A stretch of 7,327 bases of DNA from Sedimentisphaerales bacterium (GTDB taxonomy: Bacteria; Planctomycetota; Phycisphaerae; Sedimentisphaerales; SG8-4). Position numbers and translations under genes: made by a program. The notes below the pieces were generated by a model. That model did no database searches. It was not told where the DNA came from and was given only the letters and a program-made list of their open reading frames with translations. Shown piece after piece: positions 1 through 6,011 of this stretch (within the stretch, counting starts at the first letter, position 1; every line of letters starts with the position of its first letter). The stretch covers positions 1 to 7,327 of the forward strand of contig JAFGCA010000502.1 of assembly GCA_016932895.1 (NCBI GenBank), written 5' to 3'.

Positions 1-202
1 CCGTCCAGTACCCGCTCACCTCGGAATTGACCACGAGAACCAACCGGGTCCCCACCATGATGTCGGGGTAGGCTTGAATGAGATTCGGATCGGCCGGTCC
101 CAGGAGGGTGTGCCCATCGGGGCGATAGACGCTTACCGAGACCTGCGCCGAACCCACGGAAGTCAGCAAAACTGCAATCGATAGAAAGATGAACCTTCCC
201 AC
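1..202 (-). CDS. Secreted protein of unknown function, N-terminal part only
   Basis: The reading frame enters from beyond the left edge and only about 67 N-terminal residues are visible. From the GTG at 202 the protein begins MGRFIFLSIAVLLTSVGSAQ, a Sec-type signal peptide with a short basic n-region, a hydrophobic core and a likely cleavage after SA. The mature part starts with beta-prone sequence (VSVSVYRPDG) and contains a DIMVGTRLVLVV stretch. GTG is preferred because AAGGAGG at 210-216 lies 7 bases upstream of it, whereas the in-frame ATG at 208 would leave only 1 base. A promoter lies at 287-315. The look is that of planctomycete extracellular proteins, but I do not recognise a family. 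The C-terminus, which could carry a sorting signal, is outside the window. Confidence 0.75.
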   Translation of the reverse strand, partial: MGRFIFLSIAVLLTSVGSAQVSVSVYRPDGHTLLGPADPNLIQAYPDIMVGTRLVLVVNSEVSGYWT

Positions 203-209
203 AACCATG

Positions 210-216
210 CCTCCTT
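210..216 (-). promoter_or_regulatory. Strong ribosome binding site that decides the GTG start
   Basis: AAGGAGG on the minus strand sits 7 bases before GTG (202-200) but only 1 base before ATG (208-206). The spacing therefore favours the GTG as the real start of the secreted protein. Confidence 0.65.
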
Positions 217-286
217 CGGCGCATGCTATCGGACCCCAACCGTGGACTCACCCGGCACATCTTCCTTTGCAGCCGCCGAGAAACTC

Positions 287-315
287 ATTGTAGGAGGTCT
301 GTCCCTCAAAATCAA
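287..315 (-). promoter_or_regulatory. Sigma70-like promoter for the secreted-protein gene
   Basis: On the minus strand there is a -35 TTGATT (310-315), a 17-base spacer and a -10 TACAAT (287-292, 5 of 6 consensus positions). Transcription would start near 280, giving a leader of about 80 bases before the GTG at 202. The call rests on motif match and spacing only. The rest of 209-507 shows no gene I can support, no convincing terminator and no clear repeat. Confidence 0.55.
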
Positions 316-507
316 GAGGATATGGTACGTCATGCCAGAACGGGGGGGTTCGCGTGATGTTGGTCGGCCGACGTCAGCGGCCCTGTCGGGCGATACACAG
401 TTTGCGATAAATGTCTGCGGGGCACTGGAAAGGAGGACGGATTTCGTGCCCCACAGACCACAACGGCGTGGGAGGCCGCGCCGCCTCGATCGCAAGGACT
501 CCCTTCC

Positions 508-708
508 TTACGAATCGAGGGCCGGCGCAAGCTTTGCTTCAAAACGAGTGCACGTACCGTCGGCCCAGGTAAACAGCGGCTGGGGCTTGATGCCTTCCTT
601 CCGGCCGTTGCGACTGATCGGCCACATACAGTACCCCCAGGTGGGCTTCTCGATGCACGTCTGGGCCGCCGAAAAATAACGACACTGCTCGCATAATCGC
701 TCGTCCAT
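508..708 (-). CDS. Small cysteine-rich protein, function unknown
   Basis: This is a 66-residue soluble protein with five cysteines at 6, 9, 18, 27 and 53 (C-x2-C-x8-C-x8-C-x25-C). Aromatic residues lie between them: CRYF near 9-12, a WGYC at 24-27, MWP at 28-30 and FTW at 46-48. It has no signal peptide or membrane segment. The Cys pattern suggests a small metal-binding or Fe-S fold, but I do not recognise the family and assign no function. The ATG at 708 is the only possible start, since an in-frame TAG lies four codons upstream and no GTG or TTG intervenes. No good Shine-Dalgarno is seen (only GAG in the leader). The Cys spacing, which looks far from random, is the main reason for calling the gene. 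An overlapping plus-strand frame is judged a shadow. Confidence 0.6.
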   Translation of the reverse strand: MDERLCEQCRYFSAAQTCIEKPTWGYCMWPISRNGRKEGIKPQPLFTWADGTCTRFEAKLAPALDS

Positions 709-1008
709 GTGCTCAAATGCCTAAAACGGTGTTAAAAAAAATGCAATCAGGTGCCCGGGAGCGCCCTCTGCACTGCGCGCGTACAATCCCGGTACCCGCA
801 TTCGCAATGAGAAGGCGTTTCTCAGACCCGGAATGTAGACACAAAAATATGAAGAATCGCATTTTTTTTTACGGCACGTGCTTCGCGGCAGGACCCGGAC
901 GTGCAGAAGCGCATCAAATCGCCGGAGATGGTTTGCGTACGGAGCGTCGCGCCGGCCCCCCGTGCCGACGGCAAACGCCCGGCATCTGCATCACTGAAAT
1001 CACCAGGC
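709..1008. other. Intergenic stretch without a supported gene
   Basis: About 300 bases separate the end of the LarA-like gene from the small Cys-rich gene, both on the minus strand. Base composition is mixed, with A/T runs at about 733-741 and 862-870 inside GC-rich DNA. A weak hairpin (TGAGAA at 808-813 with TTCTCA at 819-824, loop of 5) is present. On the minus strand I see no GC hairpin followed by a T-run, so no intrinsic terminator for the operon can be called, and no convincing promoter for the 708 gene. Confidence 0.5.
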
Positions 1009-2274
1009 CTATTCGAATCGGTCTTTGGCGGCCCAGAGTCCCAGGGCGGGATTGGAAATGTAGAAGATGGTCTCGCCAGCGATGGTGTTGGGCCCGTCCT
1101 TGAGCCGGCGGGGGTCGTACGTGGCGAGCATGGATTCGAGGTCGGCGTACTGGAAATTGACGCCCTCGATCTGCTTCTGAGTCAGGTGGCCCGGGCAGTA
1201 GGTTACGCTGAAGCGGCCCTCGGTGGAGCCGTGGATCAGGTGGGCTGCGGCGCTGAGGTTGCTGCGCAGGTCTTCGTTTTCCGCAACGAGGCGAAGGACC
1301 TCGTCGGTGCCGACGTAGCCGTACTTGCGGATCAACGCGTCGATCTCCCTGTCCTCGCCGAACTCGCCCAGCCCCGGCGCCAGAACGATCAGTTCGCCGC
1401 CGTCGGCCATGGCCATCCGCGTGCGGTAGATGCTCTTGTTGCCCAGCCAGGTGCTCTTGAACTCTTCGGGCTCGAGGTAGACGACCACCTTCTCGAGCGG
1501 TTCGTCGAGCATGGTGAAGTTGACCTTGAGCGAAAGCTCGGCGGCAAGGTCGAAGCACTCGATATCGTCGCCGATGAACAGGCCGCGGGTGACGAGCCCC
1601 TCCTGCGACGGCCCGACGACTGTGTGCACGTAGACGACCGGGAGATCTCGGCCGAAGTGGTCGCTGGCGTAGTTGAGCACGCGCCGCACGGGCGTGTCGG
1701 CCCGGCCCATCATCCGCTCCATGCCGTAGACGGCGCCGAGATAGTGGCTCTTGTTGATCCCTTCGACCCCACCGGTCCCAACGAAGACGTTCTTGTTGTA
1801 GTTGGCCATGCCGACGACTTCGTGCGGCACGACCTGCCCGACCGACAGGATCAGGTCGAAGCCGCCCTCGACGAGCAGTTGATCCACCTGGGCGGGCCAG
1901 GAAAAGTCGAGCTTACCCTCGCTGACTTCCTGGATAAACGCGGCGGGCACCTCGCCAAGGGTGGCGATGCCGTGCCGCCAGTCGTGCGTGCGAAAGAGAC
2001 CGACCGGGACCTCGCCGAACATGCGCCCGATCTCGGCCTCGGTCATCGCAAAGTGCGTTCCGATCGCCGGTAGAATGTCAGTCAGCGCCTCGCCATAGTA
2101 CTGCCAGGCAAAACGCGTCAGCTCGCCGGCGCGCGAATGGAACCGGGTAATATCCGGCGGCAGGGCCAGGACCTTGCGCTTCGCACCGAGCTTGTCGAGG
2201 GCCTCGTAAAGCCCCTGCTTAAGATCGTCGGCGCTCAAGTTTTCGTTCTCATTTCCGCGACTGTAGTACAGCAT
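1009..2274 (-). CDS. LarA-like nickel-pincer racemase/epimerase homologue (DUF2088)
   Basis: The product is 421 residues, about the length of lactate racemase LarA. In LarA, a nickel-pincer nucleotide (NPN) tethered to a lysine catalyses hydride-transfer racemisation of 2-hydroxy acids. The key LarA residues appear in order: DITR at 41-44 (LarA Asp72/Arg75), GTH ending at His74 (LarA His108), VPH at His151, Lys161 and His177. The His151-Lys161-His177 spacing of 10 and 26 matches LarA His174-Lys184-His200, the NPN-bearing lysine and the Ni/catalytic histidines. Lys280, before a GG turn, may match LarA Lys298. No signal peptide is seen, so it is cytoplasmic. The start at ATG 2274 has GAGG 6 bases upstream, overlapping the HAD stop codon. 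LarA homologues include malate racemases and a gluconate 2-epimerase; the neighbouring SDR suggests a sugar-acid substrate here (inference). The LarB/C/E cofactor genes are not in the window. Confidence 0.9.
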   Translation of the reverse strand: MLYYSRGNENENLSADDLKQGLYEALDKLGAKRKVLALPPDITRFHSRAGELTRFAWQYYGEALTDILPAIGTHFAMTEAEIGRMFGEVPVGLFRTHDWRHGIATLGEVPAAFIQEVSEGKLDFSWPAQVDQLLVEGGFDLILSVGQVVPHEVVGMANYNKNVFVGTGGVEGINKSHYLGAVYGMERMMGRADTPVRRVLNYASDHFGRDLPVVYVHTVVGPSQEGLVTRGLFIGDDIECFDLAAELSLKVNFTMLDEPLEKVVVYLEPEEFKSTWLGNKSIYRTRMAMADGGELIVLAPGLGEFGEDREIDALIRKYGYVGTDEVLRLVAENEDLRSNLSAAAHLIHGSTEGRFSVTYCPGHLTQKQIEGVNFQYADLESMLATYDPRRLKDGPNTIAGETIFYISNPALGLWAAKDRFE

Positions 2275-2280
2275 CTTTCG

Positions 2281-2284
2281 CCTC
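2281..2284 (-). promoter_or_regulatory. RBS overlapping the upstream stop codon
   Basis: On the minus strand, the HAD stop TAG (2286-2284) runs directly into the GAGG Shine-Dalgarno, with 6 bases to the ATG at 2274. This points to translational coupling of the HAD and LarA-like genes. Confidence 0.6.
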
Positions 2285-3195
2285 TATCCGGCCCACGGGG
2301 GCAATTCGGGCAGGCAGGCGTTGAAGGCGGCGATGAGCCCGGCCTCGTAGGCGCCCGCGTACTGCCCCGTGATGAACTTGTCAAACGCTTCATCGTGGAA
2401 CCGTTTCCACGACTCAACCTCGTTGCCCGGCAAGATCGGGTAGAACAGCACGCCGTTGGCCCTGGCCGCTTTCAGGTCGCCCGGGGCGTCGCCCACCATC
2501 AACACGTGCGTCCTGTCGTATCTGCCTTCAGTTGCATGCCTTAGGTGCTCGGCCTTTCTGCCCTGCTCCTGGCCCGCGATCACCGCCGCATACCTGGCGA
2601 TATCGTGCTCCCGCCACTCCCGCTGGAGCGCTTCGACCGGCGTGGAAGAAACCACGATGACGTCGGCCCTGCCCCGGATCTTCTCCAGGCTCTCGCGAAC
2701 GTACGGAAACGGTGGCATGTCCTGGACAATCTCACCGACCGCCCAGTTGACCCGCTCGCTCCACGCCAGCGCCGTTTGCAACTCCTTTCTGGCCTGCGGG
2801 TCGGGCGCGGCGTCGATGGCCCGCCGCAGCCCGTCGTTGCTCAGCAAACTGTCCGGGGCGTCCACCCATTCTAAATAGTGCGGATAGTCGGGCACTTTGA
2901 AGCCGCACCGCTTGACCGCCGGGTGAGCCGGCAGCAGCTCGGCGAGGATCCGCTTGAGCGTCTTGTGGCGGTTCCCGCCGCGCGTTTTGGAGAACAGATC
3001 GGCGAAGTCCTTGCACTCGCGGGCCGCCTGCGCCACAGGTTGCAAACCGAAATACGCGATCATCCATGGGCAGAAGCACTCCCGCTGCTTGATGCCCATC
3101 GTGTCGAAGGCGCAGCCGTCCGAGTCGACGCCGACGAAGAACTCGTGTTGCGGCTGGAACTCTTTCAGAGCTTGGGCCGGATCGGTTCCTCTCAC
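2284..3195 (-). CDS. HAD-superfamily hydrolase, probable phosphatase
   Basis: With the GTG at 3195 the product is 303 residues. The HAD motifs are present: motif I DSDG with Asp24 (nucleophile) and Asp26 (acid/base), motif II VVSST at 181-185, a motif III lysine probably Lys214, and motif IV GDAPGD with Asp236 and Asp240. About 155 residues separate motif I from motif II, a large helical C1-type cap with unusual sequence (Cys-rich ECFCPW near 39-44, aromatic PDYPHYLEW near 102-110). The enzyme is cytosolic and likely a phosphatase or related phosphotransferase; the substrate is unknown. I chose GTG 3195 because it overlaps the sulfatase stop as GTGA, implying reinitiation. A longer frame from ATG 3258 would overlap the sulfatase by 67 bases and add 21 residues of unconvincing sequence. 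No Shine-Dalgarno is visible for the GTG. Position in the operon suggests sugar-acid metabolism, but this is inference. Confidence 0.85.
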   Translation of the reverse strand: MRGTDPAQALKEFQPQHEFFVGVDSDGCAFDTMGIKQRECFCPWMIAYFGLQPVAQAARECKDFADLFSKTRGGNRHKTLKRILAELLPAHPAVKRCGFKVPDYPHYLEWVDAPDSLLSNDGLRRAIDAAPDPQARKELQTALAWSERVNWAVGEIVQDMPPFPYVRESLEKIRGRADVIVVSSTPVEALQREWREHDIARYAAVIAGQEQGRKAEHLRHATEGRYDRTHVLMVGDAPGDLKAARANGVLFYPILPGNEVESWKRFHDEAFDKFITGQYAGAYEAGLIAAFNACLPELPPWAG

Positions 3196-4712
3196 TTGGT
3201 CTGCCCGTAATACTTGAATTCTTTGACTTTCTTCGGTCCGCGCTTGTTGCCCTTCCACTCGCTGTCGGGCCGCAGCGGGATCTGCATGCCGTCAGTCTGT
3301 GCGAGCCAGTCGTACAGGCGTTTCCGCAGCGCCTTGATGCGCTCCTGGTGCTCGGGTTCGTCGATAAGATTGTGCATTTCGTCAGGATCGTTCTTGATGT
3401 CGTACAGCTCGTCGATGTCCCAGACGCCGTGGTAGTGGATGAACTTGTAGCGGTCGGTGCGGACCCCGTAGGTGGTGGGCGTCTGGGGGAACGGGGCCTC
3501 CCAGTAGTACTCGTAGAAGACGGCGTCCCGCCACTTCACGCCCTTGCCCTGCAGCAGCGGCAGGATGGACTGCCCGTCCATGTAGCCGGGCGGGCGGGCG
3601 CCGGCGGCTTCGAGCACCGTCGGGGCGATGTCGATATTCTGCACGAGCTGCGTGACCTTCGTGCCGGGCTCGATCAGCGCGGGGCAGTACGCCAGGAACG
3701 GCACGCGCATCGAGGGCTCGTACATGTGGCGCTTGTCGATCAGGCCGTGCTCACCGAAGCAGAAGCCGTTGTCGCCCATGTACATCACCAGCGTGGAATC
3801 GGCCTGCCCCATCTCCTTGAGGCAATCCATCACCCGGCCGATGCTCTCATCGACACTGTGCAGCGTTTCGCAGTAGCGCTTGTAGAACGCATCGAAGTCC
3901 ATGTCGCCGTGGTACATGTAATCGACGCCGTGCCAGCTATTGCGCTGCTCCTTGACCCAGGCGGGCTTGCCGCGATAGTTCTCCTCGGTATCGGCCATGC
4001 TCTTGGGATATTCGAGCTTGACGTCTTCGTACTTGTTCAAGTGCCGCTTGGCCGGCTCGAACATGGCGTGCACGGCCTTGTGCGAGAGATACAGAAAGAA
4101 CGGCTTGTCGCGATCCTGCTGGAGCCACTGAACCGCGTAGTCGGTCAGCTCGTCGGAGATGTGCTTCTGCGCCTTGACCCGTTTGCCGTCGATGTTGAGC
4201 TGGCAATCGTAGTATTGGCCCTGGCCCCGGAAGCTGATCCACTTGTCGAAGCCCGGCCTCGGCTCGTCGGTCCCGTGGCCCATGTGCCACTTGCCCATAA
4301 ACGCGGTCTCGTAGCCGAGCTGCTGGAGGTACTGCGGGAAGAAAACGATGTCCTCGCGGATGTTGGTCTGGTTGTCCACGACGCCGTGCTTGTGCGAGAA
4401 CAGGCCGGTGAGAATCGAGGCCCGGCTCGGCGAGCACAGCGACGTCGTTACGAACGCATTCTCGACGTAGGCGCCCGTGCGGGCCATGCGGTCCATGTTC
4501 GGAGTTTCCAGAAACTTGACCTTGCCCAGGAAACCCATGAAATCGTAGCGATGGTCGTCGCTGAGAATGAAGACGACGTTGCGCGGTTTGCGACCGGGCA
4601 TCCTGCGCAGCTTCTTCTTCGACATCACGCCGGCCGAAACCAAACGGGGCGCCAACAACGCCGCACCGGCCGACCAGAGAAAATTCCGCCTCGAGAGCTC
4701 ATTCTGTTTCAT
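3192..4712 (-). CDS. Tat-exported type I (S1 family) sulfatase
   Basis: This 506-residue enzyme hydrolyses a sulfate ester, probably on a glycan. The formylglycine signature is clear: CSPSR with Cys93 as the residue to be modified and Arg97, followed by ILTG. Metal and sulfate site residues include Asp52/Asp53 (LSDD), Lys141 and His143 (GKWH), Lys212/His215 (KAVH), Asp314/Asn315 (GDNG) and Lys327. The N-terminus SRRNFL with Arg8-Arg9, followed by a hydrophobic stretch, is a Tat signal, so the protein is folded and formylglycine-modified in the cytoplasm before export. The DKRHMYE...RVPF block resembles GlcNAc-6-sulfatase-like S1 enzymes, but sulfate position and substrate cannot be fixed from sequence. 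ATG 4712 is chosen over an upstream ATG at 4799 because GGAAAGG lies 7 bases before it and it places the Tat motif at the N-terminus. The upstream extension is repeat DNA. The required formylglycine-generating enzyme is not in the window. Confidence 0.93.
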   Translation of the reverse strand: MKQNELSRRNFLWSAGAALLAPRLVSAGVMSKKKLRRMPGRKPRNVVFILSDDHRYDFMGFLGKVKFLETPNMDRMARTGAYVENAFVTTSLCSPSRASILTGLFSHKHGVVDNQTNIREDIVFFPQYLQQLGYETAFMGKWHMGHGTDEPRPGFDKWISFRGQGQYYDCQLNIDGKRVKAQKHISDELTDYAVQWLQQDRDKPFFLYLSHKAVHAMFEPAKRHLNKYEDVKLEYPKSMADTEENYRGKPAWVKEQRNSWHGVDYMYHGDMDFDAFYKRYCETLHSVDESIGRVMDCLKEMGQADSTLVMYMGDNGFCFGEHGLIDKRHMYEPSMRVPFLAYCPALIEPGTKVTQLVQNIDIAPTVLEAAGARPPGYMDGQSILPLLQGKGVKWRDAVFYEYYWEAPFPQTPTTYGVRTDRYKFIHYHGVWDIDELYDIKNDPDEMHNLIDEPEHQERIKALRKRLYDWLAQTDGMQIPLRPDSEWKGNKRGPKKVKEFKYYGQTK

Positions 4713-4719
4713 AGCAGTA

Positions 4720-4726
4720 CCTTTCC
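4720..4726 (-). promoter_or_regulatory. RBS of the sulfatase gene, deciding the start
   Basis: GGAAAGG on the minus strand lies 7 bases before the ATG at 4712. It supports this start over the in-frame ATG at 4799, which falls inside the repeat array and just after the SDR stop. Confidence 0.65.
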
Positions 4727-4732
4727 AAAGCG

Positions 4733-4811
4733 CGTGAAGCGTTGGTTCGCCCGAGATACGCTTCACGAGATACTCTTCACGCAGGGTCGCTTCACGCAAC
4801 GTCGTTACACG
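4733..4811 (-). repeat. Heptamer/15-mer repeat array between SDR and sulfatase genes
   Basis: On the minus strand CGTGAAG occurs at 4796-4790, 4781-4775 and 4767-4761, alternating with related units AGTATCT (4774-4768) and CGTATCT (4760-4754) in strict 7-base steps. The first part has two 15-base copies, each with an 8-base second half: one from 4811 beginning CGTGTAA, one from 4796 beginning CGTGAAG. An inverted CTTCACG at 4739-4733 closes the array in the same register. CGTGAAGCGT (4767-4758) and ACGCTTCACG (4742-4733) can form a 10-bp hairpin just before the sulfatase ribosome binding site. The array begins inside the SDR stop codon. It is non-coding as far as I can judge. Confidence 0.75.
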
Positions 4812-5623
4812 CCGCTGAAGGCGGAGAAACCGCCGTCCACCGGGACGACCACGCCGCTGACGAACGTACTGGCATCGCTGACGAGCCAGAGCAGCGTGCC
4901 GATGAGGTCCTCGGGGTCGCCGAAGCGATTCATGGGCGTGTGGTCGATGATCGTCTGGCCCCGGGCGGTAAGGTCGCCCGTCTTCTCGTCGGTCAGCAGG
5001 AAACGGTTCTGTTCGGTCAGGAAAAAGCCCGGCGCGATGGCGTTGACCCGGATATCAGGCGAGTGGCGCCGGGCCATGTAGGTCGAGAGCCACTGCGTGA
5101 AATTGCTGATGGCCGCCTTGGCGCCGGAATAGGCCGCGATGTTCGTCAGCGGGCGAAACGCGTTCATCGAGGAGATGTTGATGATGCACCCCCGGCCGTT
5201 CTCGGCCATGTGCTTGCCGAAGATCTGGCTGGGAATGATCGTGCCCAGGCAGTTCAGGTCGAACACCATGCGAATCGCATCCTCGGGCAGATCGAAGAAC
5301 GTCGCCGGCGGAACGCACGTCGCCTCCTTCTTGTTGCCTCCGGCCCCGTTGATCAGCACGTCGATCTTGCCCAGACACTCCAGGGCGCAGCCGAACGCGT
5401 CCTGCACTGTGCTACGCTCGAGCACGTTGATCTTGACCGGCAGAGCGAATCCGCCTTCGCCCTCGATCGCCTGGCACAGCTCGTGGGCCCGTCTCTCGTC
5501 GTAATCGGCGACGCAGACCTTCGCCCCGCGCGCCGCCAGCGCCCGGGCCATCGCCCCGCAGAGCACGCCGGCGCCGCCGGTGATCACGACCGTTTTGTCT
5601 TTGACGTCAAACAGATCCTTCAT
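4805..5623 (-). CDS. SDR oxidoreductase, UxuB/YjmF-like D-mannonate oxidoreductase
   Basis: This is a 272-residue classical short-chain dehydrogenase. Visible features are TGGAG at 15-19 in the nucleotide-binding loop (Cys22 stands where a Gly of TGxxxGxG is common), Asp40 after the second strand (favours NAD over NADP), NGAG at 92-95, Asn124, Ser152, and the YxxxK pair Tyr165/Lys169. The stretches APGFFLTEQNRF (198-209), HTPMNRFGDPEDL (228-240) and VPVDGGFSAFSG near the end match my recollection of the SDR-type D-mannonate oxidoreductase (YjmF/UxuB of Bacillus) and close relatives such as gluconate 5-dehydrogenase. The likely reaction is D-mannonate to D-fructuronate with NAD+, but another sugar acid or polyol is possible. 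It is cytosolic. The start at 5623 has GAAAGG 6 bases upstream. It is the first gene of the operon, behind the promoter at 5724-5752. Confidence 0.88.
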   Translation of the reverse strand: MKDLFDVKDKTVVITGGAGVLCGAMARALAARGAKVCVADYDERRAHELCQAIEGEGGFALPVKINVLERSTVQDAFGCALECLGKIDVLINGAGGNKKEATCVPPATFFDLPEDAIRMVFDLNCLGTIIPSQIFGKHMAENGRGCIINISSMNAFRPLTNIAAYSGAKAAISNFTQWLSTYMARRHSPDIRVNAIAPGFFLTEQNRFLLTDEKTGDLTARGQTIIDHTPMNRFGDPEDLIGTLLWLVSDASTFVSGVVVPVDGGFSAFSGV

Positions 5624-5697
5624 CCCAAACCTTTCGAAATTGCCGAAGCATTCGCTTTTGCGTTGCCCATGCAGCGTCCGGGTCGATTGTCTTCATC

Positions 5698-5709
5698 CGA
5701 TCCGGATCG
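5698..5709. promoter_or_regulatory. 12-bp perfect palindrome in the SDR leader, possible operator
   Basis: CGATCCGGATCG is a perfect palindrome. It lies about 15 bases downstream of the SDR -10 box, that is, just inside the predicted transcript. The position suits a repressor operator. No regulator gene is adjacent and the assignment is inference. Confidence 0.35.
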
Positions 5710-5723
5710 CACGACCGGAGGCG

Positions 5724-5752
5724 ACTATACATCAGCGCCGCCAACAATTCAA
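5724..5752 (-). promoter_or_regulatory. Sigma70-like promoter of the SDR-sulfatase-HAD-LarA operon
   Basis: On the minus strand there is a -35 TTGAAT (5747-5752), a 17-base spacer and a -10 TATAGT (5724-5729, 5 of 6 consensus positions). The leader to the ATG at 5623 would be about 95 bases. The -35 lies 21 bases from the heptamer-flanked palindromic element at 5774-5921, which fills the space between the two divergent gene sets. Confidence 0.6.
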
Positions 5753-5773
5753 CGCCCTGCCGCCTCCAGCGCG

Positions 5774-5921
5774 CATGAAGCGTGTCTCGTGAAGCGGCCG
5801 GGTGGCAGCGCCAAGGCCGAAGGGCTTGGCGATGGGGTCATGCGAACGCGGAAAAGTCATCGCCACGCTGCGCTTGAGGCTGCCACCCGGGGATTCGCCG
5901 GAACTCGCTTCACGTTTCACG
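5774..5921. repeat. Heptamer-flanked palindromic element in the divergent intergenic region
   Basis: The left end has consecutive 7-base units on the plus strand: CATGAAG (5774), CGTGTCT (5781), CGTGAAG (5788). The right end has the inverted type in 7-base register: CTTCACG (5908-5914) and TTTCACG (5915-5921). Between them lies a perfect 12-bp inverted repeat, CCGGGTGGCAGC (5798-5809) with GCTGCCACCCGG (5879-5890). Outside it, CGTGAAGCG (5788-5796) pairs with CGCTTCACG (5906-5914) over 9 bp. Inside it, CGCCAAG (5809-5815) pairs with CTTGGCG (5825-5831), or alternatively GGCGATG (5828-5834) with CATCGCC (5858-5864). It could be a mobile palindromic element, a structured RNA or a regulatory site. 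Together with the promoter and palindrome it accounts for most of 5624-5921. Confidence 0.7.
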
Positions 5922-6011
5922 TTCGGCCAGTTGCATTTTGCTCTGGCACGCGTAGCGTTTTTCGGGGACAATAGGGCGACGTCTTTGGAGAGCGTAACGG
6001 TGGGGAGTGCC
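5922..6011 (+). other. Leader of the sigma factor gene
   Basis: This is about 90 bases between the palindromic element and the sigma factor start. GGGGAG (6002-6007) serves as ribosome binding site with a short 4-base spacer to ATG 6012. GACAAT near 5977-5982 could be a weak -10, but no matching -35 is evident and I do not call a promoter. TTGCATTTTGCT at 5931-5942 recurs at 6678-6689. Confidence 0.4.

Noticed and set aside
242..679. Plus-strand frame, with an AGGAGG-like site before a GTG near 446
   Set aside because: The predicted peptide is Arg/Pro-rich without motifs and overlaps the Cys-rich gene on the other strand, whose cysteine spacing is more convincing. The Shine-Dalgarno match alone is not enough.
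901..2073. Long plus-strand open frame opposite the LarA-like gene
   Set aside because: It is the antisense shadow of a clearly recognisable protein in GC-rich DNA; the translation is low in complexity and lacks any recognisable motif.
4713..4799. 29-residue N-terminal extension of the sulfatase from ATG 4799
   Set aside because: The extension is translated repeat DNA and would bury the Tat signal; ATG 4712 has a good ribosome binding site.
3348..5081. 577-codon plus-strand open frame opposite the sulfatase and the SDR end
   Set aside because: It lies antisense to two well-supported enzymes and crosses their boundary. The composition (rich in V, A, L, H, D) is that of a codon-bias shadow.
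5774..5921. CRISPR array
   Set aside because: The repeat units are only 7-15 bases long without unique 30-40 base spacers, orientation flips, and no cas gene is present.
5941..5960. Sigma54 (-24/-12) promoter suggested by TGGCACG before the sigma factor gene
   Set aside because: The -12 element is absent at the required spacing; the nearest GC dinucleotide is two bases too close.
5802..6011. 70-residue N-terminal extension of the sigma factor
   Set aside because: The sequence falls in the palindromic element and leader, has no similarity to sigma2, and the normal ECF start with a ribosome binding site is at 6012.
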